Source of the DNA: a virus
Length of the DNA stretch: 24,845 nucleotides
Strand: one strand, 5' to 3'
Virus record (IMG/VR): IMGVR_UViG_3300032286_000586
Location: 1 to 24,845 of that record
Shown one piece after another: positions 5,975-12,927 of this stretch. Both the position numbers and the translations under genes were made by a program. The notes under the pieces are model-generated. The model was not told where the DNA came from, made no database searches, and saw only the letters and a program-made list of their open reading frames with translations. The first letter of the stretch is position 1, and each line of letters begins with the position of its first letter.

Positions 5975-6889
5975 TTATTTGTCCAATTTAACACCCTGGG
6001 TCAAGCGTCTCCACTGTACCAGCTGTGAATTGTACCAGTCGTTTAGCTGTGCATCGGGCATTTGATTGTTGGGCACACAGTTATCAGCGGCATTGGCATC
6101 ACGTACTGTTTTGGCACGACTGGCTACTACTAGAATTTGACGAAGTTCGTTGAATCGTGCATCAGGTAACTTGCGTGACGCAAAGATCTGTTGCGGTGTA
6201 CTCATGCTGGTCAGGTTTTTACTGAATCCTTGTTTGGACAATAGTTCTGTGCCTTTGATACTGTGATCGCCAGTTTGCCCCAGCCAGTAGACCTGTCGGA
6301 CCGCTCCTGGTGCAGTATACTGTTCACTGTCACCGTGGAAGCCCACGCTAAAATCCACAGTACCACTTAGCACGTTCAACAAGGCTTCGCTGGTGCTTTT
6401 AAATGGCACAATGGTCATGTTGGGATAGTTCTTGGCAATCTGCAAGCTGACCAAGTGTGTGGTGGTTCCTAAGCCGCTCATGCCAATTGACAGACGGGCA
6501 TCACGTGGCACTTCTTTCCATGTTTTGTAACGGGCACTGCTGACCACAAACGGACTCACACACATGGGCAGGATACTGCGGAAGTCGGCCATGCTGTGAC
6601 TTTCTGTTGGAAACAGGTTAGGACGGATAAAAGCCGCCGAACTGTTGATCCATAAGGTCGTTGTGGGATTGTTGTTGGTGTAGTTTGCAGCCACGGTGCC
6701 ACCGGCACCTGGTTTAGGATCAAACACAAAGGTGTATTGATTTTGTAATTTGTTGGCTTCTTCGGCCAAGGCACGATAGAAGTTGGCAGCATTATCACCG
6801 GCACCCCAACTATAGGCCAAGGTGATAGTTTCTTTTGCTGTTGCTGTAAATGACAGGGCGGCTAATACAACTGCTAGGAGTTTTTTCAT
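5975..6889 (-). CDS. Tripartite tricarboxylate transporter (TTT/Bug) family receptor
   Basis: A 304-residue periplasmic receptor with signal peptide MKKLLAVVLAALSFTATA followed by KETITLAYSWGAGD. The ligand loop DPKPGAGGTVAAN and the segment GMSGLGTTTHLVSLQIAKN are the standard landmarks of Bug proteins, which bind citrate, dicarboxylates or aromatic acids for a TctAB-type permease. AAGGAAAT five bases before the ATG gives a firm start. The length is normal for the family. The stop is followed by a 125-base gap that ends at the TRAP gene and contains a weak GGGT/ACCC-T4 hairpin and the overlapping inverted repeats. It lies 9 bases downstream of the PP-loop gene. Receptor genes without permeases suggest use of host permeases. 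Confidence 0.88.
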   Translation of the reverse strand: MKKLLAVVLAALSFTATAKETITLAYSWGAGDNAANFYRALAEEANKLQNQYTFVFDPKPGAGGTVAANYTNNNPTTTLWINSSAAFIRPNLFPTESHSMADFRSILPMCVSPFVVSSARYKTWKEVPRDARLSIGMSGLGTTTHLVSLQIAKNYPNMTIVPFKSTSEALLNVLSGTVDFSVGFHGDSEQYTAPGAVRQVYWLGQTGDHSIKGTELLSKQGFSKNLTSMSTPQQIFASRKLPDARFNELRQILVVASRAKTVRDANAADNCVPNNQMPDAQLNDWYNSQLVQWRRLTQGVKLDK

Positions 6890-6898
6890 ACTATTTCC

Positions 6899-8083
6899 TT
6901 AAAATTTAAAATGCAAATTGGTACCAGGGTCTGCAAAGTCGGCTTCGCCTAGATAATAAAACGGACTTATAAATCCAACAAGACCCACGGGTCTGCCCAT
7001 TTCGTAATTAAAATATTTGGGATCAATTGAATCAACCAGATACTTCAGACCACTTTGCCAAACACGATACGCATGAGTGTCTTGAAAATTTGTGTAAAAC
7101 CAATGATCCATTTCGTTGTAAAAACTGTTGGTGGGCTTGCTGGTCTGAAATGTTGTAGGGTCATAATCAGGATAGATCAAAGGTTTGACAATGTGTTCAA
7201 AAGTAGTGCGTTGTGTAAAACTATAATTGGGCCATCGAACCAAGTGCTGAAGATATTTATTACTTTCTAAATTGAACCAATTTTTTATCATGTGTGCTTG
7301 TTTACACAACAGTTCTGGCAGTTCTGGACTCCAGAAAAAATATTCATTAGTAACATTGGTGTAGCCTCCAGTATCAGGGTTGGCTGCATTGGCCTGGATG
7401 TCCATAAAATACAGGTACCACTTTTTATCTTTGATGCAGACCTTGGGTTTATCTACACCCCATAACACGCAAACTCGCTGTCCTTGATCCAGCTTTCTTT
7501 TGTGATCATCTACTGCATCCACTGTGTGCTTGAACGGGTGTCCGGGCTGAAAATAGTCTCTAGTTTTAAACACCCAGCTTTCGTCGTGTCGACTGCTGAG
7601 CATGTCCTCACTATAGTCATGTATGGTGATAAGCGTTTGTGGGCTATGGATAGAAATCCAATTCAGTATGGGCATGGCCGCATACCGAGCCTCACTCAGC
7701 GTATTCTCGGGCTTGGTATTAAATGGATCGTCGCTAACGTTCTTCTCGCCGGTTTTGGGATAACGAAACACCACTTCATCTAGATGTATACCATTATTGA
7801 TAAAAGTATAGGCTACGGTAGCACTGTCGCTACCTCCACTAAATTCTAATCTAATGTAATCGTAGCTGTCTCTAATCTGCTGTGCTCGTATGCGATACAG
7901 TTCAAGTAGGTTTGATGTGGGCTCTGATAACCAATCATAGGCGTCAAATACTGCACGATTAAAATTCCATTCTGGAAATTGATTTCGTTGAGATCCTTCA
8001 ATCAGGGCCATGACTTTGTTGTGGAATTTTTCCTCCCCAATTTGGTAGTACCCTAGTTTGTCATTTTTTTCGATGTTTAGCAT
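6899..8083 (-). CDS. PP-loop superfamily ATPase (adenine nucleotide alpha hydrolase-like), phage type
   Basis: A 394-residue protein with the pyrophosphatase loop SGGSDS at residues 82-87, after a hydrophobic strand (YIRLEF). This fold activates a carbonyl or carboxyl group with ATP, as in QueC, asparagine synthetase, TilS and PAPS reductase. The remaining sequence (for example VLWGVDKPKVCIKDKKWYLYFMD and a long aromatic C-terminal region) is not one of those enzymes; the four-Cys zinc site of QueC is absent. The reading frame is open into the tRNA upstream, but translation of tRNA is an artefact; the ATG at 8083, 14 bases after the tRNA CCA end, is the likely start. It has no Shine-Dalgarno sequence. 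The substrate is unknown. Confidence 0.72.
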   Translation of the reverse strand: MLNIEKNDKLGYYQIGEEKFHNKVMALIEGSQRNQFPEWNFNRAVFDAYDWLSEPTSNLLELYRIRAQQIRDSYDYIRLEFSGGSDSATVAYTFINNGIHLDEVVFRYPKTGEKNVSDDPFNTKPENTLSEARYAAMPILNWISIHSPQTLITIHDYSEDMLSSRHDESWVFKTRDYFQPGHPFKHTVDAVDDHKRKLDQGQRVCVLWGVDKPKVCIKDKKWYLYFMDIQANAANPDTGGYTNVTNEYFFWSPELPELLCKQAHMIKNWFNLESNKYLQHLVRWPNYSFTQRTTFEHIVKPLIYPDYDPTTFQTSKPTNSFYNEMDHWFYTNFQDTHAYRVWQSGLKYLVDSIDPKYFNYEMGRPVGLVGFISPFYYLGEADFADPGTNLHFKF

Positions 8084-8097
8084 ATAGTATTTGTGTT

Positions 8098-8174
8098 TGG
8101 TGGGCCTTGTTGGATTCGAACCAACCACCGAGCGATTATGAGTCGCTAGCTCTAACCGAATGAGCTAAAGGCCC
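8098..8174 (-). tRNA. tRNA-Ile2 (anticodon CAU, probable lysidine tRNA)
   Basis: A full cloverleaf of 77 bases with encoded CCA. The acceptor stem GGGCCTT / AAGGCCC is perfect over 7 bp, the D arm reads AGCTC...GAGCT, the anticodon stem is AGCGA / TCGCT with loop CTCATAA, and the T arm is GTTGG TTCGAAT CCAAC. The anticodon CAU could be Met or Ile2. The anticodon stem and loop (GCGACTCATAATCGC) equal those of E. coli tRNA-Ile2, not elongator Met, so it probably reads AUA after C34 is changed to lysidine by host TilS. Phages often carry this tRNA. Confidence 0.95.
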
Positions 8175-8182
8175 TAGTATGT

Positions 8183-8211
8183 AGTATAACACTAGGCGCC
8201 GTAGTTGTCAA
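8183..8211 (-). promoter_or_regulatory. Sigma70 promoter of the tRNA gene
   Basis: TTGACA (8211-8206), 17-base spacer, TATACT (8188-8183), predicted start just before the tRNA 5' end. It lies in the last codons of the upstream gene and presumably also drives the PP-loop gene. Confidence 0.85.
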
Positions 8212-8560
8212 TGAAATTACGCAGGTCTCCGTACAGATTGGCCATCATGGCTTCCTTGCTGCCAAAAAATACAATCTCTCTGGGATAGTGTTTGATCATT
8301 GTGATGTAGTAAGGTTGTTGCAGTCTGCGATCCATATCCACGATCAAACGCGAAGTCACTGCCAAGGGATCCACGGTAAAACGATAGTGTTGCAATTTTA
8401 AATGTTCCAGGAATATCTTAACTCCGGCAGTGGTAAGACGCATGCCACCGTTGGGTCTGATATTGTACCACCAAGTGGTGTAAGCAGACTCCGCAGTAAA
8501 TCCCAGGTCTGGATCAAGTTGGGCTACTAGAGTTTCGGTGAGTTTTCTTTTATTACGCAC
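8192..8560 (-). CDS. Conserved phage-type hypothetical protein
   Basis: A 122-residue protein if started at the GTG at 8560, which directly follows the stop of the upstream gene (TGA, one base, GTG) with GAAAGAA upstream. No ATG occurs until about residue 45 of this frame; a frame extension further upstream only overlaps the preceding gene. The sequence contains WWYNIRPNGGMRLT and FGSKEAMMANLYGDLRNFID, mixed alpha/beta, without signal peptide or membrane segment. It resembles proteins of unknown function in T4-like phages. The last codons hold the tRNA promoter. It is probably co-translated with the gene at 8562-8852. Confidence 0.7.
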   Translation of the reverse strand: MRNKRKLTETLVAQLDPDLGFTAESAYTTWWYNIRPNGGMRLTTAGVKIFLEHLKLQHYRFTVDPLAVTSRLIVDMDRRLQQPYYITMIKHYPREIVFFGSKEAMMANLYGDLRNFIDNYGA

Positions 8561-8561
8561 A

Positions 8562-8852
8562 TCAAGGAAAAATTCTTTCGCCCTGTTTGAGAACCACAAC
8601 TGAGAACTTGTCGGTCTTGAATTGAGTGTTGAGTTTGCGTGCCAGATTGATAGCATGTCCGGGATTACTGAAACTAACTTTTTTATACTTGGGCCCAGGG
8701 TATTGAACCAACAAATTGCTGGTCTTGAGGTTAATAGGTTTGGCATCATAAAACACTGCCCATACTCCTTCGGAACTCAGGACCTGTTCGGTCTTGTAGT
8801 TGCTTTTGTTGGTCAGTTCTACCAGTACGTTTGGCTTAGGTCGGCTCATCAT
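8562..8852 (-). CDS. Small phage-type hypothetical protein (96 aa)
   Basis: A 96-residue basic protein (VSFSNPGHAINLARKLNTQF, then a strand FSVVVLKQGERI) without recognised domain. Two adjacent ATG codons (8852 and 8849) follow AGGAG; spacing of 7 favours the second, so the true product may be one residue shorter. A TATAAT overlaps the ribosome site and a T4-late-like CATAAATA lies at 8874-8867, so this may be the start of a transcription unit with the gene at 8192-8560 downstream. Function unknown. Confidence 0.72.
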   Translation of the reverse strand: MMSRPKPNVLVELTNKSNYKTEQVLSSEGVWAVFYDAKPINLKTSNLLVQYPGPKYKKVSFSNPGHAINLARKLNTQFKTDKFSVVVLKQGERIFP

Positions 8853-8866
8853 TATACTCCTACATT

Positions 8867-8874
8867 TATTTATG
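8867..8874 (-). promoter_or_regulatory. Possible T4-type late promoter element
   Basis: CATAAATA on the minus strand, fitting the NATAAATA late consensus of T4-like phages, 14 bases upstream of the ATG at 8852 and upstream of its AGGAG site. A match of seven fixed bases can occur by chance. Confidence 0.3.
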
Positions 8875-8891
8875 CCAAAATATAGGTAGTT

Positions 8892-9098
8892 TTAGAACGT
8901 GCCGCCGTCCATTTTAATGGTTATTACTTGTTGTTCGGACGCAGGAGCCGATTCTTTAAGGGTCTGTAATTCCAGCAATAAACGAGTAATATCGGCGTGC
9001 AGGTCTTTGGCATCGGTCATGCTCATGACAAAATCCTTGATTCCGCGAGCTTCTTGCCCACGCAGGCGATCTACAAAGCGTTGGATATGTAGGCTCAT
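8892..9098 (-). CDS. Small helical phage-type hypothetical protein (68 aa)
   Basis: A 68-residue protein, mostly predicted alpha-helix (VDRLRGQEARGIKDFVMSM, then DLHADITRLLLELQTLKES with heptad-like Leu spacing), followed by a short strand ending DGGTF. Its ATG overlaps the stop of the MazG-like gene as ATGA and has no strong ribosome site, so translation is probably coupled. No known domain is recognised. Confidence 0.72.
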   Translation of the reverse strand: MSLHIQRFVDRLRGQEARGIKDFVMSMTDAKDLHADITRLLLELQTLKESAPASEQQVITIKMDGGTF

Positions 9099-9463
9099 TG
9101 ATGGTTACTGTGTAGATATGGCTTCAACACAGGTGGAGTCCAACCTTCAGGCTTGAGCACCTTGCCGGTATTATCCTTGTCCACACGGCCAGTGTTGATA
9201 TTGATCTTGGCCATGTTGGTACGGATCACTTCATCCCAAGCACCTTTAGGATCAGCACCCATGCTGTAGATGGCTCCAATGGTCACTACCATGATATCGA
9301 TCAAGGCATCCAGATCGCTCTCGGGTGTGGTCGAATCGCGTAGTTCTTGCACTTCCTCTTCGATTAGATCCAGATATAACTTGTACTGATCTCTGTTTTC
9401 ATCATCAGTGGTTTGGCCACAGGCCTCCATAAATGTTCTTTGGTCTTGAAATGGATTTGTCAT
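9095..9463 (-). CDS. MazG-like nucleoside triphosphate pyrophosphohydrolase
   Basis: A 122-residue all-alpha protein with the metal-binding pattern of the MazG/dUTPase/HisE superfamily: EEEVQEL (ExxE type) and, about 20 residues later, DLDALIDIMVVTIGAI (the second acidic helix). These enzymes cleave NTP or dNTP to NMP and pyrophosphate. In cyanophages MazG-like proteins are thought to adjust nucleotide or alarmone pools during infection. AGGAAAT precedes the ATG. It overlaps the genes on both sides by 4 bases (ATGA), within the 8.6-11.1 kb set of small phage genes. The exact nucleotide substrate is unknown. Confidence 0.82.
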   Translation of the reverse strand: MTNPFQDQRTFMEACGQTTDDENRDQYKLYLDLIEEEVQELRDSTTPESDLDALIDIMVVTIGAIYSMGADPKGAWDEVIRTNMAKININTGRVDKDNTGKVLKPEGWTPPVLKPYLHSNHQ

Positions 9464-9912
9464 TGTATTTCCTCTCGAGTGTGATATGGGCCGTGATAAG
9501 CGTAGCGTTGTAGAACAATCAGTTTAGGATCTTGCATGGCAGTCCAAGCCCGACCTTTCTTGACCTGATACCATCCGGCTGCAAACCAACTTTTGCTTTT
9601 GCTGGTCTTGGTATAGATTGGTAGTTTCATTTTAACGTCCCACACCGGATTGTAAGCACGTCCGGCTGTGTTGTAACCATGCACTGAATTACTACTGGCA
9701 CGCTTACGCGGTGCTGTAGTAATCATGGGCGGTTCAAAACGTATGTTGGCACGCTGTTCAACCATCTTGATAGTCTTGTATTGACCAACTACTTGATTGT
9801 TGATTTTGATTTGATAACCACCTGCACAGGCTTCTACGTTGCCAACCTTCTGGTCATCTTCTTGTAAAATCCAATACTGTTTGTTAATTACGGGTTTTGC
9901 TATTAGGCTCAT
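9460..9912 (-). CDS. Conserved phage-type hypothetical protein (150 aa)
   Basis: A basic 150-residue protein. The N-terminal half looks like a small beta sheet (KQYWILQEDDQKVGNVEAC, then YQIKINNQVVGQYKTI); the middle is Arg/Ser-rich, and the C-terminal half is aromatic (SWFAAGWYQVKKGRAWTAM). Similar proteins occur in T4-like cyanophages without assigned function. AAGGAGG, the best ribosome site of the window, precedes the ATG, and the ATG overlaps the upstream stop as ATGA. No signal peptide or membrane segment. Confidence 0.75.
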   Translation of the reverse strand: MSLIAKPVINKQYWILQEDDQKVGNVEACAGGYQIKINNQVVGQYKTIKMVEQRANIRFEPPMITTAPRKRASSNSVHGYNTAGRAYNPVWDVKMKLPIYTKTSKSKSWFAAGWYQVKKGRAWTAMQDPKLIVLQRYAYHGPYHTREEIQ

Positions 9913-10106
9913 TGGGCCTCCTTTTGTTTTTTCCTACATTCCGATTTCATAGCCGGAGTAAAGTCTGGACTGATTTCGGCAATTCTACAATCGTAGATGG
10001 CTTCCTTGGGTAACACTGAATGGATACCGTACAGCAAAGAAATCAAACTGACTCCTAACACAGTCAACACCATATACATGATCACGTAGGTTCGTCGGTC
10101 GCTCAC
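9909..10106 (-). CDS. Small single-pass membrane protein (65 aa)
   Basis: A 65-residue protein with one hydrophobic helix at about residues 7-27 (YVIMYMVLTVLGVSLISLLYG) and a charged tail with two Cys residues (DCRIAEIS and SECRKKQKEAQ). The start is a GTG that overlaps the exonuclease stop as GTGA, with AAGGTG 7 bases upstream. With a short positive N terminus (SDRR) the tail is predicted to face the periplasm, where the two Cys could form a disulfide. Function unknown; small membrane proteins of phages may act in lysis control or exclusion. Confidence 0.65.
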   Translation of the reverse strand: MSDRRTYVIMYMVLTVLGVSLISLLYGIHSVLPKEAIYDCRIAEISPDFTPAMKSECRKKQKEAQ

Positions 10107-11101
10107 GCTAGGACACCTTTGTAGGTTTCGTTCATCCAGCGTCCAAAACTATCTGCTGACTCGCTACACTTGTTCAATTCATACTTGCCACAGAACTGCA
10201 TAAAACGCACACCCACCTGTCCAATGTCTTTGTGACTGATTTGTTCACGTATGGCGGTATCTACTACTGTTTTAATATCGTCTGGTTGCGCTGTCAAGTC
10301 AATCAAGGTTCTGTTGCGTTCGTAGTCGTCTAAGACCCTGTGCTCTACACCGTCTGGATCTGTCCAGCGTTGTAACATCATGTTGTTCCAGTTGTAGCCC
10401 TGTTTCTCTCGATCCTCAAACGCCTCCGTAAGGCCAACCTTATTCTTAGTGCCCTTAGTACGGACGCCCGGGTAAGCCGAGAACACGTTGTCCGACGAAT
10501 CGCCGCGCATACACTTTTCGAAGAGTAACCATTCTGGGTTAGGGATTTGCTTAGGTTCTTTAGTTTTCTTATCGATGACTGCTTTACCCTTAGCATCAAA
10601 TATTCCTTCTATTGTAATTAATTCGTCTGTGATACCGTTGTATTGTTTGACATTGGGTGCTACTAATTGAACAAAATCAGTATCACTGCTGATAACGATG
10701 TGTTCATCTTCGGGATGTAGTGCGATCCAGCGAGCAATGATATCGTCGCCTTCTGCTGTAGGACATCTTATGACTGAGCAATTAGTCCTTTCAGCCAAGT
10801 ATTTAGTCAGATTATCGTACGTTTCCCAGAACATTTTGTCTTCGTCTGCTTGCTCTTCGGTTAGAGCGGCACGGGCCACAGCACGGTTATTTTTGTAGGG
10901 TTTGTATGCATCTTTGCGCCAGCTTCTGCCTTCCAGCGCAAAAACCACATGATCTGCTTCAAAGCGGCGGGCCACTTTGTTGGCACTCATTAGGGTTACA
11001 TGGAGGGCAAATCCAATTTTCTCCCACGTGTCAGCGGCACGGAAAGCACCATGCCTAGCACGAAAGAACATATTAGCCGTATCTATAAGAACATATTTCA
11101 T
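10103..11101 (-). CDS. 5'-3' exonuclease / RNase H-type flap nuclease (T4 Rnh-like)
   Basis: A 332-residue member of the FEN/PIN-like nuclease family used by T-even-type phages to remove RNA primers and flaps. The acidic metal ligands are visible: Asp7 (LIDTANMFF), Asp119 and Asp120 (AEGDDIIARW), Asp140 and Asp142 (SSDTDFVQLV), and Asp201 with Asp204 in RGDSSDN, which leads into the helix-turn-helix DNA-binding part (AYPGVRTKGTKNK). M1 must be the start because Asp7 is catalytic. There is no Shine-Dalgarno sequence; a consensus promoter puts the transcript start at the A of the ATG, so the mRNA is probably leaderless. This is the clearest replication gene in the window. Confidence 0.92.
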   Translation of the reverse strand: MKYVLIDTANMFFRARHGAFRAADTWEKIGFALHVTLMSANKVARRFEADHVVFALEGRSWRKDAYKPYKNNRAVARAALTEEQADEDKMFWETYDNLTKYLAERTNCSVIRCPTAEGDDIIARWIALHPEDEHIVISSDTDFVQLVAPNVKQYNGITDELITIEGIFDAKGKAVIDKKTKEPKQIPNPEWLLFEKCMRGDSSDNVFSAYPGVRTKGTKNKVGLTEAFEDREKQGYNWNNMMLQRWTDPDGVEHRVLDDYERNRTLIDLTAQPDDIKTVVDTAIREQISHKDIGQVGVRFMQFCGKYELNKCSESADSFGRWMNETYKGVLA

Positions 11102-11107
11102 ACTACA

Positions 11108-11136
11108 ATTATAACAGATTTTTGAATTGGTGTCAA
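11108..11136 (-). promoter_or_regulatory. Consensus sigma70 promoter for a leaderless exonuclease mRNA
   Basis: TTGACA (11136-11131), 17-base spacer, TATAAT (11113-11108), both hexamers perfect. Six bases separate the -10 box from the ATG at 11101, so +1 falls on the start codon. The -35 box overlaps the stop codon of the SGNH gene. Confidence 0.9.
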
Positions 11137-11837
11137 ATGAATTTATTCGTCATCAAGTAGTTTAATATGTAACGAAACCAGGCCGAGTGCCCGTCTTGTC
11201 CAAAATGCCACGATTTTGGTGCTACCGTTTCAATACCTTTTGATCGTATGACCGCATCATAGGTTTGTGCAGGATCATAAGGACCAATGTAATTGGTACC
11301 CCATTCCTTTTGTTTTTTAATCAAGGAGAAGTCATTATTGCCGTTGAAGAACAGATGGGCAATACCTTGTGCCGTGAGTTCCAAATGAAATGCCCAGATC
11401 TCATCATGTGCTTGTTGAGTCTTGGCTTCCCAATTGGTACCAATCACAAAGTTTCTGTAGCGTTCCTGTGCTTCGGCTGGAACTTGGTCAATGCCACTGG
11501 AACCCACTTGATAATAGGTATCACCGTATAACCATTCTTCACGTTCCCAAGTGGACCATTGTATAACAACCAACTTGTCTTCTACACTGTTTTTTCTTTC
11601 GTCCAGCCAGGCTCGAGTAGTACGTAGGATCCTAGCATTTGAACTGGCACTTTCGGCCTCCATGTGTAGGCTTACTTTAAGAGTGCGAGCCAACTGTGTA
11701 GCCCAGGCCACTGCTTGGTTAGCTGGATGCGGTCTCCGCCCTAAATAAAAATAACTACTGTCATCCATGGCAAATGCATGATTGTTTACTGCTTCTGCAG
11801 CGGCAGCGTGACTATCACCGTTGACATATAGTATCAT
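11133..11837 (-). CDS. SGNH-like hydrolase, tandem paralogue B
   Basis: A 234-residue protein that starts MILYVNGDSH; the GDS motif provides the candidate nucleophile Ser9 of an SGNH (GDSL-like) esterase. GNNDF may represent the block III Asn, and DGHSAW near the C terminus the Asp/His pair. SGNH enzymes remove acyl groups from polysaccharides or lipids. It is clearly paralogous to the next gene: both share NARILRTTR/NQRILRTTR, WSTWEREEWL and NYIGPYD/NYVGPYD. This copy has an insert near residues 11-40 (AVNNHAFAMDDSSYFYLGRR). It overlaps the upstream paralogue by 4 bases (ATGA). No signal peptide, so it acts in the cytoplasm or in the virion. Function in the phage unknown. Confidence 0.75.
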   Translation of the reverse strand: MILYVNGDSHAAAAEAVNNHAFAMDDSSYFYLGRRPHPANQAVAWATQLARTLKVSLHMEAESASSNARILRTTRAWLDERKNSVEDKLVVIQWSTWEREEWLYGDTYYQVGSSGIDQVPAEAQERYRNFVIGTNWEAKTQQAHDEIWAFHLELTAQGIAHLFFNGNNDFSLIKKQKEWGTNYIGPYDPAQTYDAVIRSKGIETVAPKSWHFGQDGHSAWFRYILNYLMTNKFI

Positions 11838-12454
11838 AATAAATTGCTTTCTTCAATGTGTTTGATCAACCGATCTGCCCAAACTGCATGAGCATCTTCG
11901 CCATAATGATACCATGCATCGGTTGTGTGGCCTAGCTGCTTTAGATAGTGATAATAGCTGAGATCATTATCATATGGACCAACATAATTATCTTGCCACT
12001 CTACAGGTTCTACTATTTTAAAAAAATTGTACATACAGTTAAAAAACAAGTGAGCGGTGTTGTCCAGTTCTTTGTGCAGTTGATATATGTCGTCATGATG
12101 CTGTTGCGATTTTGCATCGACTTCGTCGGCTGTTTGCTCAATAACCCACTGTTTGTAGCGTGTGTGTAATTCTGGGGGTAAGCCACTGTGTCCACTGCTG
12201 TTTACATCGTAGTACTGTCCATCGTGCAACCACTCTTCACGTTCCCAAGTGGACCAACCAATCAGGATCATTGCAGGTTCATGATCTTTTAAATAGTCTC
12301 TGGTGGTACGCAGTATGCGTTGATTACTGGCCGCTACCTGTGCGTGATTTACTAGTGTTAGGCCAAAGTGCCTGGCTACGCGATAGGCAAAAGTTCGTTT
12401 TGGATCAACGCCTAGTCCATAACTATGGCTATCACCGTTGACATACAAGATCAT
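11834..12454 (-). CDS. SGNH-like hydrolase, tandem paralogue A
   Basis: A 206-residue paralogue of the next gene with the same MILYVNGDSH start and a C-terminal Asp/His block, DAHAVWADRL. The conserved core WSTWEREEWL is present; the block III Asn region reads FFNCMYNFF and is weaker than in the other copy. The two genes even share DNA blocks of about 20 identical bases, which indicates a duplication not very long ago followed by divergence. Its ATG overlaps the nucleotidyltransferase stop as ATGA, and it ends in ATGA with paralogue B. No signal peptide or membrane helix. Confidence 0.75.
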   Translation of the reverse strand: MILYVNGDSHSYGLGVDPKRTFAYRVARHFGLTLVNHAQVAASNQRILRTTRDYLKDHEPAMILIGWSTWEREEWLHDGQYYDVNSSGHSGLPPELHTRYKQWVIEQTADEVDAKSQQHHDDIYQLHKELDNTAHLFFNCMYNFFKIVEPVEWQDNYVGPYDNDLSYYHYLKQLGHTTDAWYHYGEDAHAVWADRLIKHIEESNLL

Positions 12455-12927
12455 TGTTGTTTAAGTAGTTTTACTGTTTCGGCTTCAACTACACGCTTAC
12501 GTAAACTACTGCTACTAAACGAATGATCTCGGCCGTTAAAAATACATTCAATGCCACGAGTCCAACATTCTTTTTTGCCTGTATATTCTTTGTCCTCGTA
12601 CTCGACTCCTAGTACACGAATATCAACCGGAAGTATCAACAACAAGTCCACTAAGTCCTGTTCAGTTTGATAAACAACAACTTCGTCAACATAACGACAA
12701 GCAGCCAGCTGTATTTGACGCTCCACAATGCTTTGCACAGGTTTGTTTTTGGTATCAGGGCGATCGATAGTAGGATCAGTTTGTAGGCCACAAATCAAGT
12801 AATCGCAATGATTCTTTGCTTCAGCCAACATGGCAATGTGTCCTGCGTGTAGCATATCAAAAGTGCTAAAGGTAATGCCGATCTTTTTACCTTCTTCTGT
12901 AAGTCGGCGAATATGATTAAAAATCAA
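12451..12927 (-). CDS. Cytidylyltransferase-like nucleotidyltransferase (TagD/RfaE type)
   Basis: A 158-residue Rossmann-like nucleotidyltransferase. The active-site motif HAGH is at 27-30 (GITFSTFDMLHAGHIAML), the second signature KNKPVQSIVERQIQLAACRYVDEVV matches the family, and SSSSLRKR near the end replaces the ISSTxIR motif. Relatives activate glycerol-3-phosphate, ethanolamine phosphate or heptose-1-phosphate with CTP or ATP. The start is a TTG that overlaps the upstream stop as TTGA, with GAGG just upstream. It heads the SGNH pair, so a link to polymer or lipid decoration is plausible; the substrate is not readable. Confidence 0.82.
   Translation of the reverse strand: MIFNHIRRLTEEGKKIGITFSTFDMLHAGHIAMLAEAKNHCDYLICGLQTDPTIDRPDTKNKPVQSIVERQIQLAACRYVDEVVVYQTEQDLVDLLLILPVDIRVLGVEYEDKEYTGKKECWTRGIECIFNGRDHSFSSSSLRKRVVEAETVKLLKQQ

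Noticed and set aside
6899-8083. PP-loop protein as the missing QueC
   Set aside because: It has SGGSDS, but is 394 residues long and lacks the four-Cys zinc site and the usual SGGLDSTT form of QueC.
8084-8128. N-terminal extension of the PP-loop protein (MVGSNPTRPTKHKYY)
   Set aside because: These codons are a translation of the tRNA T arm and acceptor stem; the ATG at 8083 is used instead.
8561-8749. Long upstream extension of the gene at 8192-8560
   Set aside because: The extra 63 codons lie fully inside the gene at 8562-8852, whose frame has a good ribosome site; the GTG at 8560 fits the stop/start junction.
8851-8878. TTGGCA-N16-TATAAT as a sigma70 promoter for the gene at 8852
   Set aside because: The TATAAT overlaps the ribosome site and start codon, so transcription would begin inside the gene.
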